From Nocardia sp. BSTN01 (GTDB lineage: Bacteria; Actinomycetota; Actinomycetes; Mycobacteriales; Mycobacteriaceae), in the NCBI RefSeq assembly GCF_015354405.1, contig NZ_JADKYP010000011.1, positions 62,001 to 126,000 of the forward strand: DNA of 64,000 nucleotides, read 5' to 3'. Made by a program: the position numbers and the translations under genes. The notes under the pieces were generated by a model that was not told the origin of the DNA, did not search any database, and saw nothing but the letters and a program-made list of their open reading frames with translations. This document shows positions 29,775 to 38,570 of this stretch, piece by piece. Each line of letters starts with the position of its first letter. Position 1 is the stretch's first letter.

Positions 29775-30319
29775 TTGTTGCAGTAGGACTGGGTCGCGAC
29801 GTCGATGTAGATCTGGCCCGCCTGTTCAACCGACATCTTCTGCGGATCGAAGGACGGGTCGGTGCCCGCCATCGCGTTCACGAACGTCTTGACCTCTTGA
29901 TCGGAGGCGCCGCTCGCCTTGCTCTGGCAGACGTAGTTGGCCGCGGTGATCGCGATGTCCGGGCTGGACGGATTCACCCCGCGCTTCTTCAACTCGTCCA
30001 GATAGGCCTGGTCCTTCGCCGACAGCGGGGCGCTCTCGGCCGAGGTCGGCTGCGCCGGCTCCGGACGTTCGTTCGCGGTGCTGGTGGCCGGGGCCTGCTC
30101 CTGGCTGGGCTCGGGCGCCGCCGGTGCGCTGTTCGGCGCACTCTGGGCCGCCGGGACCGTGGCCGTCGTGGTGGACGGCTTCAACGTGGGCGTGCTCGAC
30201 GCCGTGGAATCGTTACCGCCGCAGGCGGCCAGTAATCCGGTGGCCGCCAGCGCGACCGCGATGCCGGCGACCTTGCCACCAGCGATGTACCGTTCTCCGA
30301 CCGGACGGGTCCGAAGCAT
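29771..30319 (-). CDS. DUF732-domain lipoprotein
   Basis: The 182-residue product begins with a lipoprotein signal ending in LLAAC (Cys33), then a Ser/Thr/Pro/Ala-rich linker of about 65 residues. The C-terminal domain resembles DUF732: it starts at KDQAYLDELKKRGV, has a YVCQSKASG segment, and ends with a Cys (QSYCNK) that can pair with the earlier one. DUF732 proteins are small secreted or lipid-anchored mycolata proteins of unknown function. ATG 30319 follows GAGGACACG. The stop overlaps the start of the lipase gene, so the two products are probably made together and may act together outside the membrane. Confidence 0.88.
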   Translation of the reverse strand: MLRTRPVGERYIAGGKVAGIAVALAATGLLAACGGNDSTASSTPTLKPSTTTATVPAAQSAPNSAPAAPEPSQEQAPATSTANERPEPAQPTSAESAPLSAKDQAYLDELKKRGVNPSSPDIAITAANYVCQSKASGASDQEVKTFVNAMAGTDPSFDPQKMSVEQAGQIYIDVATQSYCNK

Positions 30320-30462
30320 GAATCGTGTCCTCGATCTAGTTCGCTAAAGGCTAGAGCTTCTTCCAAGGCCTAGCAGGTCGCGCTCCAGGTTAACGGCAAC
30401 CGGCGCGGACAGGGATCCCATGGCCGGAACCCTCATCAACCACTTAAAGGTGATTTATCGCC

Positions 30463-32331
30463 CTAGGCCCCATGCACCTCGGGGGGCTTGCCGTCGCGAA
30501 CGACGACGAATCCGGTCTGGAAATTCTGCTGGACGCCGCCGGGGACCGGGAACTCGTCGCTGATCGGATAACCGAGTTTGCCGCTCTCGAAGCCCTGCTG
30601 GCCCCATGCGTCCATGATCGGGCCGTTGCGCACGGCCCACGCCCCGGAGAGCGGACTCCAGTAGATGTTGCCGCTCTCGAATTTGCTGTAGCGGCCCAGA
30701 TCCTTGGTCGGCTGCTCTTCGGCCGCCGGAAAACCGAGCCAGCTGTTCTCGAAGCCCATCTGCGCGTACTTGCCGAGGATCAGGCCTTGCACCCGGTGCG
30801 CCCCGGTCTTGTCGCTGAAGTACATCGGCCCGCCCTGGAAGCCCTGCACCACGCCGTCCTTGTTCGGCGTCCTGGCCTCCGGGCCGGTCGGATAGCCGGC
30901 GGGGCCGCGTTCGAAGCCCTGCCGCTGCCATTCGGCCAGAATCGCCCCGCGGATCACCTGCGCGCCCGTCTGCGGCGACCAGTACACCGAACCACCCTGG
31001 AAAGTCTGGAAGCGGCCCTGCCCGTCCGGCAGCGGCTGTTCGGCGTAGGTGGGCAGGCCCAGCGGGCCGCCCGGTCCGCCCGTGGCCTGATAGGTCCCGC
31101 CGATCGCCCCCGCCACGGCATGGGCGCCGGTGGCCTGCGACCAGAACATCCGGCCGCCCTTGAAGTCCTGCGCGTTGCCGTTGGTCACCTGGTACTCGCC
31201 GGTGACGCAGTCACCCAGCCACGTGTCGATCTGCACGGCCGCGGCGACCGCGCCGTTCACCGCGCACGCCGGTTTGTCGGCCTCCACGCCGAGCGCGGCC
31301 GCGGCCTGGGGCCACGACTGACGCATCTCGAAATCCCAGTACGGCCACGAATGTGTGCCGGAGGGGCGGTAATTGGCCTGCACCGGAATCGACAGCTTGT
31401 TCAGCTTGTCGACGAAGTTCTGACTGGTCAACCGGGACAGCATCTCCAGGCCCATCCCGGCGTAATTGGTGCTGATACCCGGAATATCGGACGGCTTGTC
31501 GTAGGCGCCCGTGGTGCCGCTGCCGGCGGAGACGTACATGCTGACGCCCTTGAGCTTGGGCGCCAGCTGATACGGATCGTGTTCGGACCATTCGGCATTC
31601 GTCGGCGGCCCCCACATGGCGTTGGCGTCGAATCCGCCGGCGTCGCGCATCGCGAACATGATCGCCTGTGGCATACCCACACTCGTGGTGGTCAGGAAAC
31701 CCGAATAGGAGGCCGCGTACTTCACCCAGCCGGGATTGCGCCCGGCGAGGAACATCGCGGCCGTACCGCCCATCGAAAGACCTTCCACGCCATGCGCATC
31801 GGTGGCACGCCACTGGTTTTCCAGCAGCGGCGGCAGCTCCTTGGTCAGGAAGGTTTCCCACTTGTAGTTCTTGCCGTTGTCCTGCTGCGCCCAGTCGGAA
31901 TAGAAGCTCGACTGGCCGCCGATCGGCAGGACCACGGTGACGTTCTTGTCGGCGTAGAAGTCGACGGCGCCGGCATCCTTGGTCCAGCCGCTCTCGTCGT
32001 CCTGGGCGCGCAGGCCGTCGAGCATGAACAGCAGCGGGAATCGCGCGTCCGGACGGGAATTCCAGTCCCGGGCCAGCAGCAGTTGCACCTGGACCGGCGA
32101 ACCCATGGACGGCGAATTCACCCACAGCGCGACGCGACGCTCGGTCAGCCAGACAACCTTTTCGACGGTCGCCGCGGCCGGGGCCGGCACCGCGGCGGGT
32201 TCGGCGAATGCCGGCAGCGGTGCGATGGTGATCCCGGATGCGATCGGCACGACCACGGCGGCGGCCAGCATCGCCAGCCGTCGCCTGCCCCAACGGCCAC
32301 GACGCAGCGTCCCCCGGCTACCGGAAACCAC
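30463..32331 (-). CDS. Mycolyltransferase (antigen 85 family) with C-terminal LGFP repeats
   Basis: The enzyme moves mycolates from trehalose monomycolate onto arabinogalactan or another acceptor. Counting from GTG 32331, the 622-residue product has an Arg-rich n-region, signal peptide (cleavage likely after PAFA), an esterase domain with nucleophile Ser186 (GLSMGG) and His in GTHSWPYW, and then about four to five LGFP repeats (PLGLP, PAGYP, WLGFP, KLGYP) that bind the cell wall. The layout recalls C. glutamicum PS1/cMytA. The start is uncertain: TTG 32424 is in frame but gives an overlong n-region, and neither start has a good ribosome binding site. It is last of the four tandem mycolyltransferase genes. 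Confidence 0.92.
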   Translation of the reverse strand: MVSGSRGTLRRGRWGRRRLAMLAAAVVVPIASGITIAPLPAFAEPAAVPAPAAATVEKVVWLTERRVALWVNSPSMGSPVQVQLLLARDWNSRPDARFPLLFMLDGLRAQDDESGWTKDAGAVDFYADKNVTVVLPIGGQSSFYSDWAQQDNGKNYKWETFLTKELPPLLENQWRATDAHGVEGLSMGGTAAMFLAGRNPGWVKYAASYSGFLTTTSVGMPQAIMFAMRDAGGFDANAMWGPPTNAEWSEHDPYQLAPKLKGVSMYVSAGSGTTGAYDKPSDIPGISTNYAGMGLEMLSRLTSQNFVDKLNKLSIPVQANYRPSGTHSWPYWDFEMRQSWPQAAAALGVEADKPACAVNGAVAAAVQIDTWLGDCVTGEYQVTNGNAQDFKGGRMFWSQATGAHAVAGAIGGTYQATGGPGGPLGLPTYAEQPLPDGQGRFQTFQGGSVYWSPQTGAQVIRGAILAEWQRQGFERGPAGYPTGPEARTPNKDGVVQGFQGGPMYFSDKTGAHRVQGLILGKYAQMGFENSWLGFPAAEEQPTKDLGRYSKFESGNIYWSPLSGAWAVRNGPIMDAWGQQGFESGKLGYPISDEFPVPGGVQQNFQTGFVVVRDGKPPEVHGA

Positions 32332-32446
32332 ACCTGCCACAGGAGATGTTGTACCGCGCCGGGACCGCTCGAGGCGGTAGGACGCGCGGACAGCAAACCT
32401 GAGAAATGGCAGCGCACAAGGCAACCTGGGATAGCCCGCAACATGT

Positions 32447-32479
32447 CGGCGCCGCGCAGATCGGATCTGCGCGGCGCCG
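32447..32479 (-). terminator. Terminator hairpin after the second mycolyltransferase gene
   Basis: 14-bp perfect stem (32447-32460 with 32466-32479) and loop TCGGA, 27 bases beyond the stop of the gene at 32506 on the minus strand. The element is nearly a continuous palindrome. Confidence 0.7.
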
Positions 32480-32505
32480 AGTTCAGGTGCTGTTGCGGGC
32501 CTTGA

Positions 32506-33558
32506 TCAGGCGTTCAGTGCGGCCAGGATGCCCGTGCGAGCCTTGGCCAGCTCGTCCTGCCAGTAGAGCCAGGCGTGGGTGCCGGTCGGCGGGAAGTCGT
32601 AGGCGGCCGGAATGCCCAGCGAGTCCAGTCGAGCCTTGAACGAGTGGGTGCTGACCATCGAGATCAACTCGATGCCCATGGCGTTACCGGTGTTGAACGC
32701 ACCGACGAGACCGTTCGGGTGGTCGTACTGACCCGGCAGACCACTGGCGGCCGAGATGTACATCGGCAGACCGCGCAACTGCGGCGCGAACACCATCGGG
32801 TCCGAACGCAGCCACTGCGGGCTCCACGGCGCGGCCATCGAGTCGACGTTGAAGCGGCCGGCGTCGAGCATCATCACGCGAATCGCCTCGCGCATACCGG
32901 GGGCGTTCCAGTTCAGCGGGCCCGAGAACGAGGCCGCGTACTTGAACTGGTCGCGGTGGAATGCCGCCAGGCGCAACGCCGCCGGACCACTCATCGACAG
33001 ACCGGCGACCGCGTAGTTGGTCCGCGAAACGCCGTAATTGCTGAGGAAGTCCGGAAGTTCCTTGGTGAGGAAGGTTTCCCACTTGTAGGTGAACTTCTGG
33101 CCGTTGGTGTTGCTCGGGCCCTGCCAGTCGGCGTACCAGCTGGACTGGCCACCCACCGGCATCACCAGGGTGACGTTGTCGTTGCCGAACATCTGCTGGG
33201 CGTTGGTCTCGAACGACCACGCGTTGCGGTCGTCGCGGGCACGCAGGCCGTCCAGCAGCAGCAGTGCGGCGTTACCGCCGTTGCGCGCCCACTGCACCTG
33301 CACCTTGATGGGGCCCATGCTCGACGGAACCATCAGTTCGTCGTAGCCGCCCGCGGGAGTCTGGTGCACGGGTGCGTGAACGGGAGCGGCGATGGCGGCC
33401 GGAGCCATGATGCCCGCCGCGATCGGGAGTGCCATCGCGGCACCCGCAGCGAGAAGACGTGTGCGCCAACCACGCTGAGCGCCTCGCCGCCCTCTGGGGG
33501 CTGACTCCGGCGCGAGCGCCGAATGCGAAACCGGCGCGGCCGACCTGCCGAAACGCAT
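32506..33558 (-). CDS. Mycolyltransferase, antigen 85 family
   Basis: The 350-residue secreted esterase is of the antigen 85 type. It has a signal peptide ending near AIAAPVHAP, LLLLDGLRARDD as the carbohydrate-binding strand, the MPVGGQSSWYADW loop that shapes the oxyanion hole, nucleophile Ser188 and catalytic His in TGTHAWLYW. The nucleophile elbow is GLSMSG instead of the GLSMGG of its three neighbours. ATG 33558 is chosen because the signal peptide fits from there; the frame continues upstream without a convincing signal. A terminator follows and a 368-bp spacer precedes it, so it is likely transcribed alone. Confidence 0.92.
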   Translation of the reverse strand: MRFGRSAAPVSHSALAPESAPRGRRGAQRGWRTRLLAAGAAMALPIAAGIMAPAAIAAPVHAPVHQTPAGGYDELMVPSSMGPIKVQVQWARNGGNAALLLLDGLRARDDRNAWSFETNAQQMFGNDNVTLVMPVGGQSSWYADWQGPSNTNGQKFTYKWETFLTKELPDFLSNYGVSRTNYAVAGLSMSGPAALRLAAFHRDQFKYAASFSGPLNWNAPGMREAIRVMMLDAGRFNVDSMAAPWSPQWLRSDPMVFAPQLRGLPMYISAASGLPGQYDHPNGLVGAFNTGNAMGIELISMVSTHSFKARLDSLGIPAAYDFPPTGTHAWLYWQDELAKARTGILAALNA

Positions 33559-33926
33559 GGATACTGCTCTCTTTCTGCTGCTGTCTGCTGTTGTCGCCGC
33601 GCCACGACCACTTCCGTCGACGACGGCATGATCTGCACTCACGTCGAACCCGACCTTTCGACATGAGCGACGCCGCGGCTACGAACGGTCACACTTGCGC
33701 TCGCTGGACGATATTCGACCGCCCAATCGTTAGCAACACGGACCCGGCCGGGTGGCTGAAATCCGCCCGTGCGCCATTCGTAATCGTGCAGTGACCCTAT
33801 CGCGTCCGCCCGGAAATGACAGCGTGAAATGACGAATCAACTACTGCGCCGGTGAAATTCACCAGGAAACGCCCAACATGCCACGGGCCCCGGCGGTTTC
33901 GGCCGGGGCCCGTGGGTAGCGGATGT
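33559..33926. other. 368-bp spacer between mycolyltransferase genes
   Basis: No gene is supported here. The right end holds the terminator of the gene at 33927-35009. The remainder should contain the promoter of the gene starting at 33558, but I see no convincing -10/-35 pair. Confidence 0.45.
33881..33915 (-). terminator. Terminator hairpin after the third mycolyltransferase gene
   Basis: 14-bp perfect stem: 33881-33894 with 33902-33915, seven-base loop. It begins 12 bases past the stop of the minus-strand gene at 33927. Confidence 0.75.
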
Positions 33927-35009
33927 TCAGCCGATATTCGCCGAAAGGTCCGGAATCATCCGGTATGCCTCGGCTTGCCAGTTGAACCAGTCGTGCACAC
34001 CGGCATTCGGGAACGAATACACCGCGTTGGTCGCGCCCAGCGTCATCATCCGCACCTGGAAGGCCCGGGTATTCGCCAATGCCAGCACCTCCAGCGGCGC
34101 ACCCCGCATGATGTGGTCGGCAGCCGCCGGCAGCGGCAGGCCCAGATCCTCCTGCGACGGCACACCGCTGCCGGCGGCGATCCAGAGCCGGGTGTTGTTC
34201 GCGATCAAGCGCGGCGCGAAAACGAACGGGTCCATCCGCAGCCACTGCGGGCCCCACGGCGGAGCCATCGAATCGACGTTGTACCCACCGGCGTCGACCA
34301 TCGCCATCCGAATCGCCTCGCGCATACCGGGGGCGGAAATGTTCAGATATCCCGAGAACGATCCGGCGAAGCTGAACTGGTCCGGGTGATACGCCGCCAG
34401 CGTCAGCGCCGCGCTACCGCCCATCGACAATCCGAACGCGCCGTTGCGGCTCGCCCGGAATCCGAGCCGATCGCGCAGGGCATTGCGCAACTGGCCGGTC
34501 AGGAACGTCTCCCAGTCGTAGCGATAGTCCTTCCCCGGCCCGCCCAGGAATGCCTCGGTCGCACCGGATCCGGTGTTGACCGAACCGAAATTGCTCGGCG
34601 GGATGCCGAAGAACGAGCTGGGCGCATTCCAGTCCGCGTAGAAACTGGATTGGCCGCCGACCGGCATCACGACGTTGATATTCCAATCGGTCAGGACCTG
34701 CGCGACATTCGTCTCGATCTCCCAGCCGTTGAGGTTCTGCGGGGCCCGCAAACCGTCGAGCGCGTAGACCACGCGATCGGTGTTGCCGTCCTTCGCCCGG
34801 AAAACCCGGGACTTCACCGCACCCATGACCGGCGAATCCACCCAGAAGTCGAACCCCGACGGGTCGAATGCCGCCGACGCGCTCGCGCCGTTGCCGAGTA
34901 CCGAAACTCCCAGCGGCAGCAACAGTGCCAATGCCATGCCCAGCGCCGAACGCCTGAGCCACGAACCGGACCTACCTCCGAGTGACGGCTTCCTGTGCGC
35001 AAATCGCAT
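33927..35009 (-). CDS. Mycolyltransferase, antigen 85 family
   Basis: The 360-residue secreted product has a signal peptide ending near ASASA, the VYALDGLRAPQNLNGW strand, the VMPVGGQSSFYADW loop, nucleophile Ser195 (GLSMGG) and catalytic His in AGVHDWFNW. It ends in DLSANIG. ATG 35009 follows AAAGG eight bases upstream and is preferred to the GTG at 35015. It is very close to the neighbouring gene at 35292 (shared GYLNISAPGMREA, PPWGPQWLRMDPFVFAPRL and the same C-terminus), which points to a tandem duplication. Between the binding loop and the nucleophile it has an insert containing FGSVNTGSGATEAFLGG. Confidence 0.93.
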   Translation of the reverse strand: MRFAHRKPSLGGRSGSWLRRSALGMALALLLPLGVSVLGNGASASAAFDPSGFDFWVDSPVMGAVKSRVFRAKDGNTDRVVYALDGLRAPQNLNGWEIETNVAQVLTDWNINVVMPVGGQSSFYADWNAPSSFFGIPPSNFGSVNTGSGATEAFLGGPGKDYRYDWETFLTGQLRNALRDRLGFRASRNGAFGLSMGGSAALTLAAYHPDQFSFAGSFSGYLNISAPGMREAIRMAMVDAGGYNVDSMAPPWGPQWLRMDPFVFAPRLIANNTRLWIAAGSGVPSQEDLGLPLPAAADHIMRGAPLEVLALANTRAFQVRMMTLGATNAVYSFPNAGVHDWFNWQAEAYRMIPDLSANIG

Positions 35010-35246
35010 CGACACGACCTTTCACCTGAAGCGGCGGTCGCACCCGATCCCACTCCGCACGAGCCACCGCTCATTCCGGACAACACAGACACAAGCGTTC
35101 CGGCGAAGGCACTCGCCGCTGCACTGAGGGTTCTTCGATACCAATCGAGTATCGGTGATCCGGTAGCGCGACCAAATGATTCGACGCGGAAATAGTCCGA
35201 AAGGTGATCTGCGACACAACGCATCGCCGACCCCGGATACGACGCA

Positions 35247-35274
35247 GCCCCGCAGCGGAAGTCCGCCGCGGGGC
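35247..35274 (-). terminator. Terminator hairpin after the fourth mycolyltransferase gene
   Basis: GCCCCGC (35247-35253) pairs with GCGGGGC (35268-35274), with an inner GCGGA/TCCGC stem and one mismatch. It is 17 bases beyond the minus-strand stop at 35292. Confidence 0.6.
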
Positions 35275-35291
35275 CGTGAGTCGTGCTGAAA

Positions 35292-36401
35292 TCAGCCGAT
35301 ATTGGCCGACATATCCGGGAGCATCCGGTAGACCTCGTCCTCCCAGTTGTGCCAGTTGTGCACACCCACGTTCGGGAAGTCGTAGGTGACGTTGCCGGCA
35401 CCCAGGGTCATCATGCGTACCTGGAAGGCACGGGTGTTGGCCAGCGCCAACGCCTCCAGCGGCGACCCCTGGATGATGTCGAGCGGGGCGACCGCGTCCT
35501 GCGCCGACGGAATGCCGCTACCGGCCGCGACCCACAGTCGAGTGTTGTTGGCCTTCAATCGCGGCGCGAACACGAACGGATCCATCCGCAACCACTGCGG
35601 GCCCCACGGCGGTGCCATCGCGTCGATGTTGTACCCACCGGCGCTCAGCATCGCCACGCGCATGGCCTCACGCATACCGGGCGCCGAGATGTTCAGGTAG
35701 CCCGAGAACGAGCCGGCGTAGCTGAACTGGTCCGGGTGGTACGCGGCCAGCGTCAGGGCGGCGCTACCACCCATCGACAGGCCGAAAACGCCGTTGCGGT
35801 GCGAGCTGAAGCCCATCCGCGCGCTCAGGGCGTTGGGCAGATCCTGGGTGAGGAAGCTTTCCCACTTGTAGGTGTTGACCTTGCCCAGCGTCTCGTTGTA
35901 GTTCGAGGAACCGGTCATCGCGGAGCCGGTCGAGGCCGAGCCGGACGAACCGACCGAACCGGTATCGATTCCGAAGAAGTTGCTCGGCGCGTTCCAGTCG
36001 GCGTAGAAGCTCGACGGACCGCCGACCGGCATCACCACGTTGATGTTGGCGTTGACCAACGCCGGGATGATGTTGGTTTCCTTCTCCCAGCCGCTGATGT
36101 CGCCCTGGGCGCGCATACCGTCGAGGGCGTACACCACCCGTCCGGTATTGCCGTCGGCCGCACGGAAGATGCGCGACTTGATCGGGCCCATCGACGAATC
36201 GACCCAGAAGTCGATACCCGTCGGATTGAAGGCCGCGGCCGCATGCCCGGCCTCTGCCACCGACACCCCGAACGGCAGCAACGTCGCCAAAGCCACACCT
36301 ACCGCGGACCGCTTGAGCCATCCGGTTCGATGAGGCGCCGACGGCTGCTGCGACCGTCTCCGACGTCTCTGCTGCACCCATCGCACAGTCACGCCTCGCA
36401 T
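35292..36401 (-). CDS. Mycolyltransferase, antigen 85 family, with Ser/Gly-rich insert
   Basis: The 369-residue secreted esterase has a basic n-region (QQRRRRRSQQ), a signal peptide ending near GHAAA, the VYALDGMRAQGD strand, the VMPVGGPSSFYADW loop, nucleophile Ser209 (GLSMGG) and His in VGVHNWHNW. It closely resembles the gene at 33927, including the DMSANIG end. A Ser/Gly/Thr-rich insert (DTGSVGSSGSASTGSAMTGS) lies between the binding loop and the nucleophile. ATG 36401 has GACAGGG immediately upstream. It is first of the four paralogues in transcription order. Confidence 0.93.
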   Translation of the reverse strand: MRGVTVRWVQQRRRRRSQQPSAPHRTGWLKRSAVGVALATLLPFGVSVAEAGHAAAAFNPTGIDFWVDSSMGPIKSRIFRAADGNTGRVVYALDGMRAQGDISGWEKETNIIPALVNANINVVMPVGGPSSFYADWNAPSNFFGIDTGSVGSSGSASTGSAMTGSSNYNETLGKVNTYKWESFLTQDLPNALSARMGFSSHRNGVFGLSMGGSAALTLAAYHPDQFSYAGSFSGYLNISAPGMREAMRVAMLSAGGYNIDAMAPPWGPQWLRMDPFVFAPRLKANNTRLWVAAGSGIPSAQDAVAPLDIIQGSPLEALALANTRAFQVRMMTLGAGNVTYDFPNVGVHNWHNWEDEVYRMLPDMSANIG

Positions 36402-36491
36402 ACCCTGTCCGGCCTTTCCCGTAGCGCGGCCCGTCCGACCGCTGTTCTTCTCTGCGAATGATCACCCGTGCGCATGCGGAAATGCGCCCCC

Positions 36492-36531
36492 GACGGACGT
36501 CCGTCACCGAGCGTATCGTGAAATCGATACG
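36492..36531. promoter_or_regulatory. Palindrome and hairpin between aftB and the mycolyltransferase genes
   Basis: GACGGACGTCCGTC (36492-36505) is a perfect 14-bp palindrome. CGTATCG (36512-36518) and CGATACG (36525-36531) form a 7-bp hairpin. They lie about 90-130 bp upstream of the start at 36401 and about 55 bp after the aftB stop, so they could be an operator, an aftB terminator, or both. Confidence 0.4.
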
Positions 36532-36584
36532 TCGGCGTTATCAAACCGAGACTAATACACGACTTCTTCGTTGCCGTCGGCGGT

Positions 36585-38570
36585 CTAGTTCGGCACCGGA
36601 GGCGGTGTCGTCGGGTCCACCAGGTGGCAACGCTGGATCTCGTATTTGGGCACCCGGTCGATGCGGTACTTCGCGAAATGCAGCGACTGGATGATGTTGT
36701 GCTTGAACCGATCCCTGGTCAGCGGCGCTCGATAGGAGGCCAGCAGGTCCTGGGTGGCCGGGCACGACAGCGCGGTCCGCGCCTGGCGTACCCACTTCTC
36801 GTCGAGGAACCACGGCATCCACGGATGCTGGTCGACCATACCGGTATCGACGATCACCCAGTCCGGATACAGGTTCTTGTCGTGTCCGATACGTCCGTCG
36901 GCCAGGCGGTCGGTATGGGCGGCCAGCGGATAGGCCAAGCCCTCCTGGTCGATGACGCGCACGCTCAACGGGACGTTCATGCTGGTCATGCCCAGGTTGA
37001 GGAAGTAGACGGTGTGCCCGTACCCGCCGGGCGGAATCGGCAGCGGCGGCGGCGCGACGTACCACATCATGAACGACGGCGAGTTGATCAACAGTCCGCC
37101 GTCCGGCGTGGCGGCGATGTCCTGCAGCATCGCCCGCATGCGCGGGTAGTCCAGGTAGTCCTCGGCCAGTACCGGATGGTCGTGCCCGCTGTTGAGCACG
37201 TAGTAGATCCGCTCGTCCACGATGCCCGAGGCGCTGATCTGCCCGCCCGAGGTGTCGGCGGTCGTATTGGCCGCGAACAGCGCCCAGCCGACCGTTCCCA
37301 CCCAGGCGATCAGCGGCAGCGCGAACGACCACCGCAGCCATCCGGACCGTTCGCCGACCGGCAACCGGACCGGCAGCACCGACACCGGCAGCAGCAGGCA
37401 GAACAGCTGCGGCAGCAGCATGCGGCCATGCATGAAGTCGCCACCGACCCGCATGTTGAACAGCACGAGCAGCAGGCCGCCGCCGACCATCAGGGTCACC
37501 ACCGCTGCCGGGGAGCGCAGCCATCGCCGCAGCCGGACCCATCGCCCGGCATCGGCGGCCGCGGTGGCGCCGCTCGTGCGCCGGCGCCGGCCGCGCAGCA
37601 GCACCGCGACCACCACGACGAGGATCAGCAGCGGAATCCACAGGTAGTACGGGCCGATCAGATCCCACAGATATTTCAGGCCCTGACCCCATTTGGCGCC
37701 GCCGGCCTCCTTGGCCACCGCGGTGTTCGGATAGGGCAGGCCGTAATAGCCCATGCGCCAGATCTGATAGCCGACCGGCACCGCGCCGCCGACCGCCACC
37801 AGCAGCGCGCGAATCAGCACCGGGCGCAACCGGATACGCGGCACCGGCGCGAAGAACAGCATGAGCAGGGCCAGACCACCGATGACGGTCATCTCCGGCC
37901 GGACCACCCAGCACAAACCGGCCCAGAAGCCGGCCACGAGAAGGGGTGCCAGACGGGGCTTCTCGTCCTGACTCCAGCGCAGCAGCAACCACCACAGCAC
38001 GCCGAGCCAGAAGATGACCAGGCAGTTCTCCAGGCCCGAGGTGGCGTAGTCGCGGGCCGGCGGAACGGCGATGTAGACCAGTGCACCGGCGGGCAGCAGC
38101 AGTGTCGGCGCGGTGCCGGTGAACGGGCGCCACAGCCGCGCCGAACCCACCATGGCGAAGACGACCGCCAGCAGGGAAAGGGTCAGCGCGACAAACAAAC
38201 TGACGTACTCGAGCCGGGCGTCGCTGACCCAGCTGAAGAACCAGATCACATAGGTCCAGGCCGCGCTGGTGTTGGTCTCCACCCGCTCGCCGGCGTTGAA
38301 GACCGGGCCGTTTCCGGCCAGCAGATTGCGCACGGTGCGCAGGACGATCAGGCCGTCGTCGGCGATCCAGCGCCGTTGCCAGGCACCGATACCGAACAAC
38401 ACGACGGTGACGAGCACCCCACCGACGAATACCGTGCGGGAGAGCACCGAAAAGCGGCGCGCGGCATCGCCGTCGCGCTGTAGTGCGCGATCGGACGACT
38501 CCGCGTCTGCCCCCTCCCCGTGTTCGTCTCCCGCTACCAGCATCTCGTCAGGTGAGATAGACAGCGACAC
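36585..38570 (-). CDS. aftB: Terminal beta-(1->2)-arabinofuranosyltransferase AftB
   Basis: AftB adds the terminal beta-(1->2) arabinofuranose residues that later carry mycolates. The 661-residue product is a GT-C enzyme with a soluble cytoplasmic N-terminus of about 45 residues and about ten membrane helices. The first outer loop carries the catalytic Asp71-Asp72 (RRWIADDGLIVLRTVRN), and a soluble C-terminal domain ends in TPPPVPN. The start is GTG 38570, six bases after GGAG; it overlaps the 3' end of ubiA by 23 bases. ATG 38543 is an alternative without a ribosome binding site. Order and direction match Rv3805c beside Rv3806c. Confidence 0.95.
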   Translation of the reverse strand: MSLSISPDEMLVAGDEHGEGADAESSDRALQRDGDAARRFSVLSRTVFVGGVLVTVVLFGIGAWQRRWIADDGLIVLRTVRNLLAGNGPVFNAGERVETNTSAAWTYVIWFFSWVSDARLEYVSLFVALTLSLLAVVFAMVGSARLWRPFTGTAPTLLLPAGALVYIAVPPARDYATSGLENCLVIFWLGVLWWLLLRWSQDEKPRLAPLLVAGFWAGLCWVVRPEMTVIGGLALLMLFFAPVPRIRLRPVLIRALLVAVGGAVPVGYQIWRMGYYGLPYPNTAVAKEAGGAKWGQGLKYLWDLIGPYYLWIPLLILVVVVAVLLRGRRRRTSGATAAADAGRWVRLRRWLRSPAAVVTLMVGGGLLLVLFNMRVGGDFMHGRMLLPQLFCLLLPVSVLPVRLPVGERSGWLRWSFALPLIAWVGTVGWALFAANTTADTSGGQISASGIVDERIYYVLNSGHDHPVLAEDYLDYPRMRAMLQDIAATPDGGLLINSPSFMMWYVAPPPLPIPPGGYGHTVYFLNLGMTSMNVPLSVRVIDQEGLAYPLAAHTDRLADGRIGHDKNLYPDWVIVDTGMVDQHPWMPWFLDEKWVRQARTALSCPATQDLLASYRAPLTRDRFKHNIIQSLHFAKYRIDRVPKYEIQRCHLVDPTTPPPVPN

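Noticed and set aside
30472-32505. Plus-strand frame opposite the LGFP mycolyltransferase
   Set aside because: It is antisense to a gene with catalytic motifs and repeats, and its composition is low-complexity.
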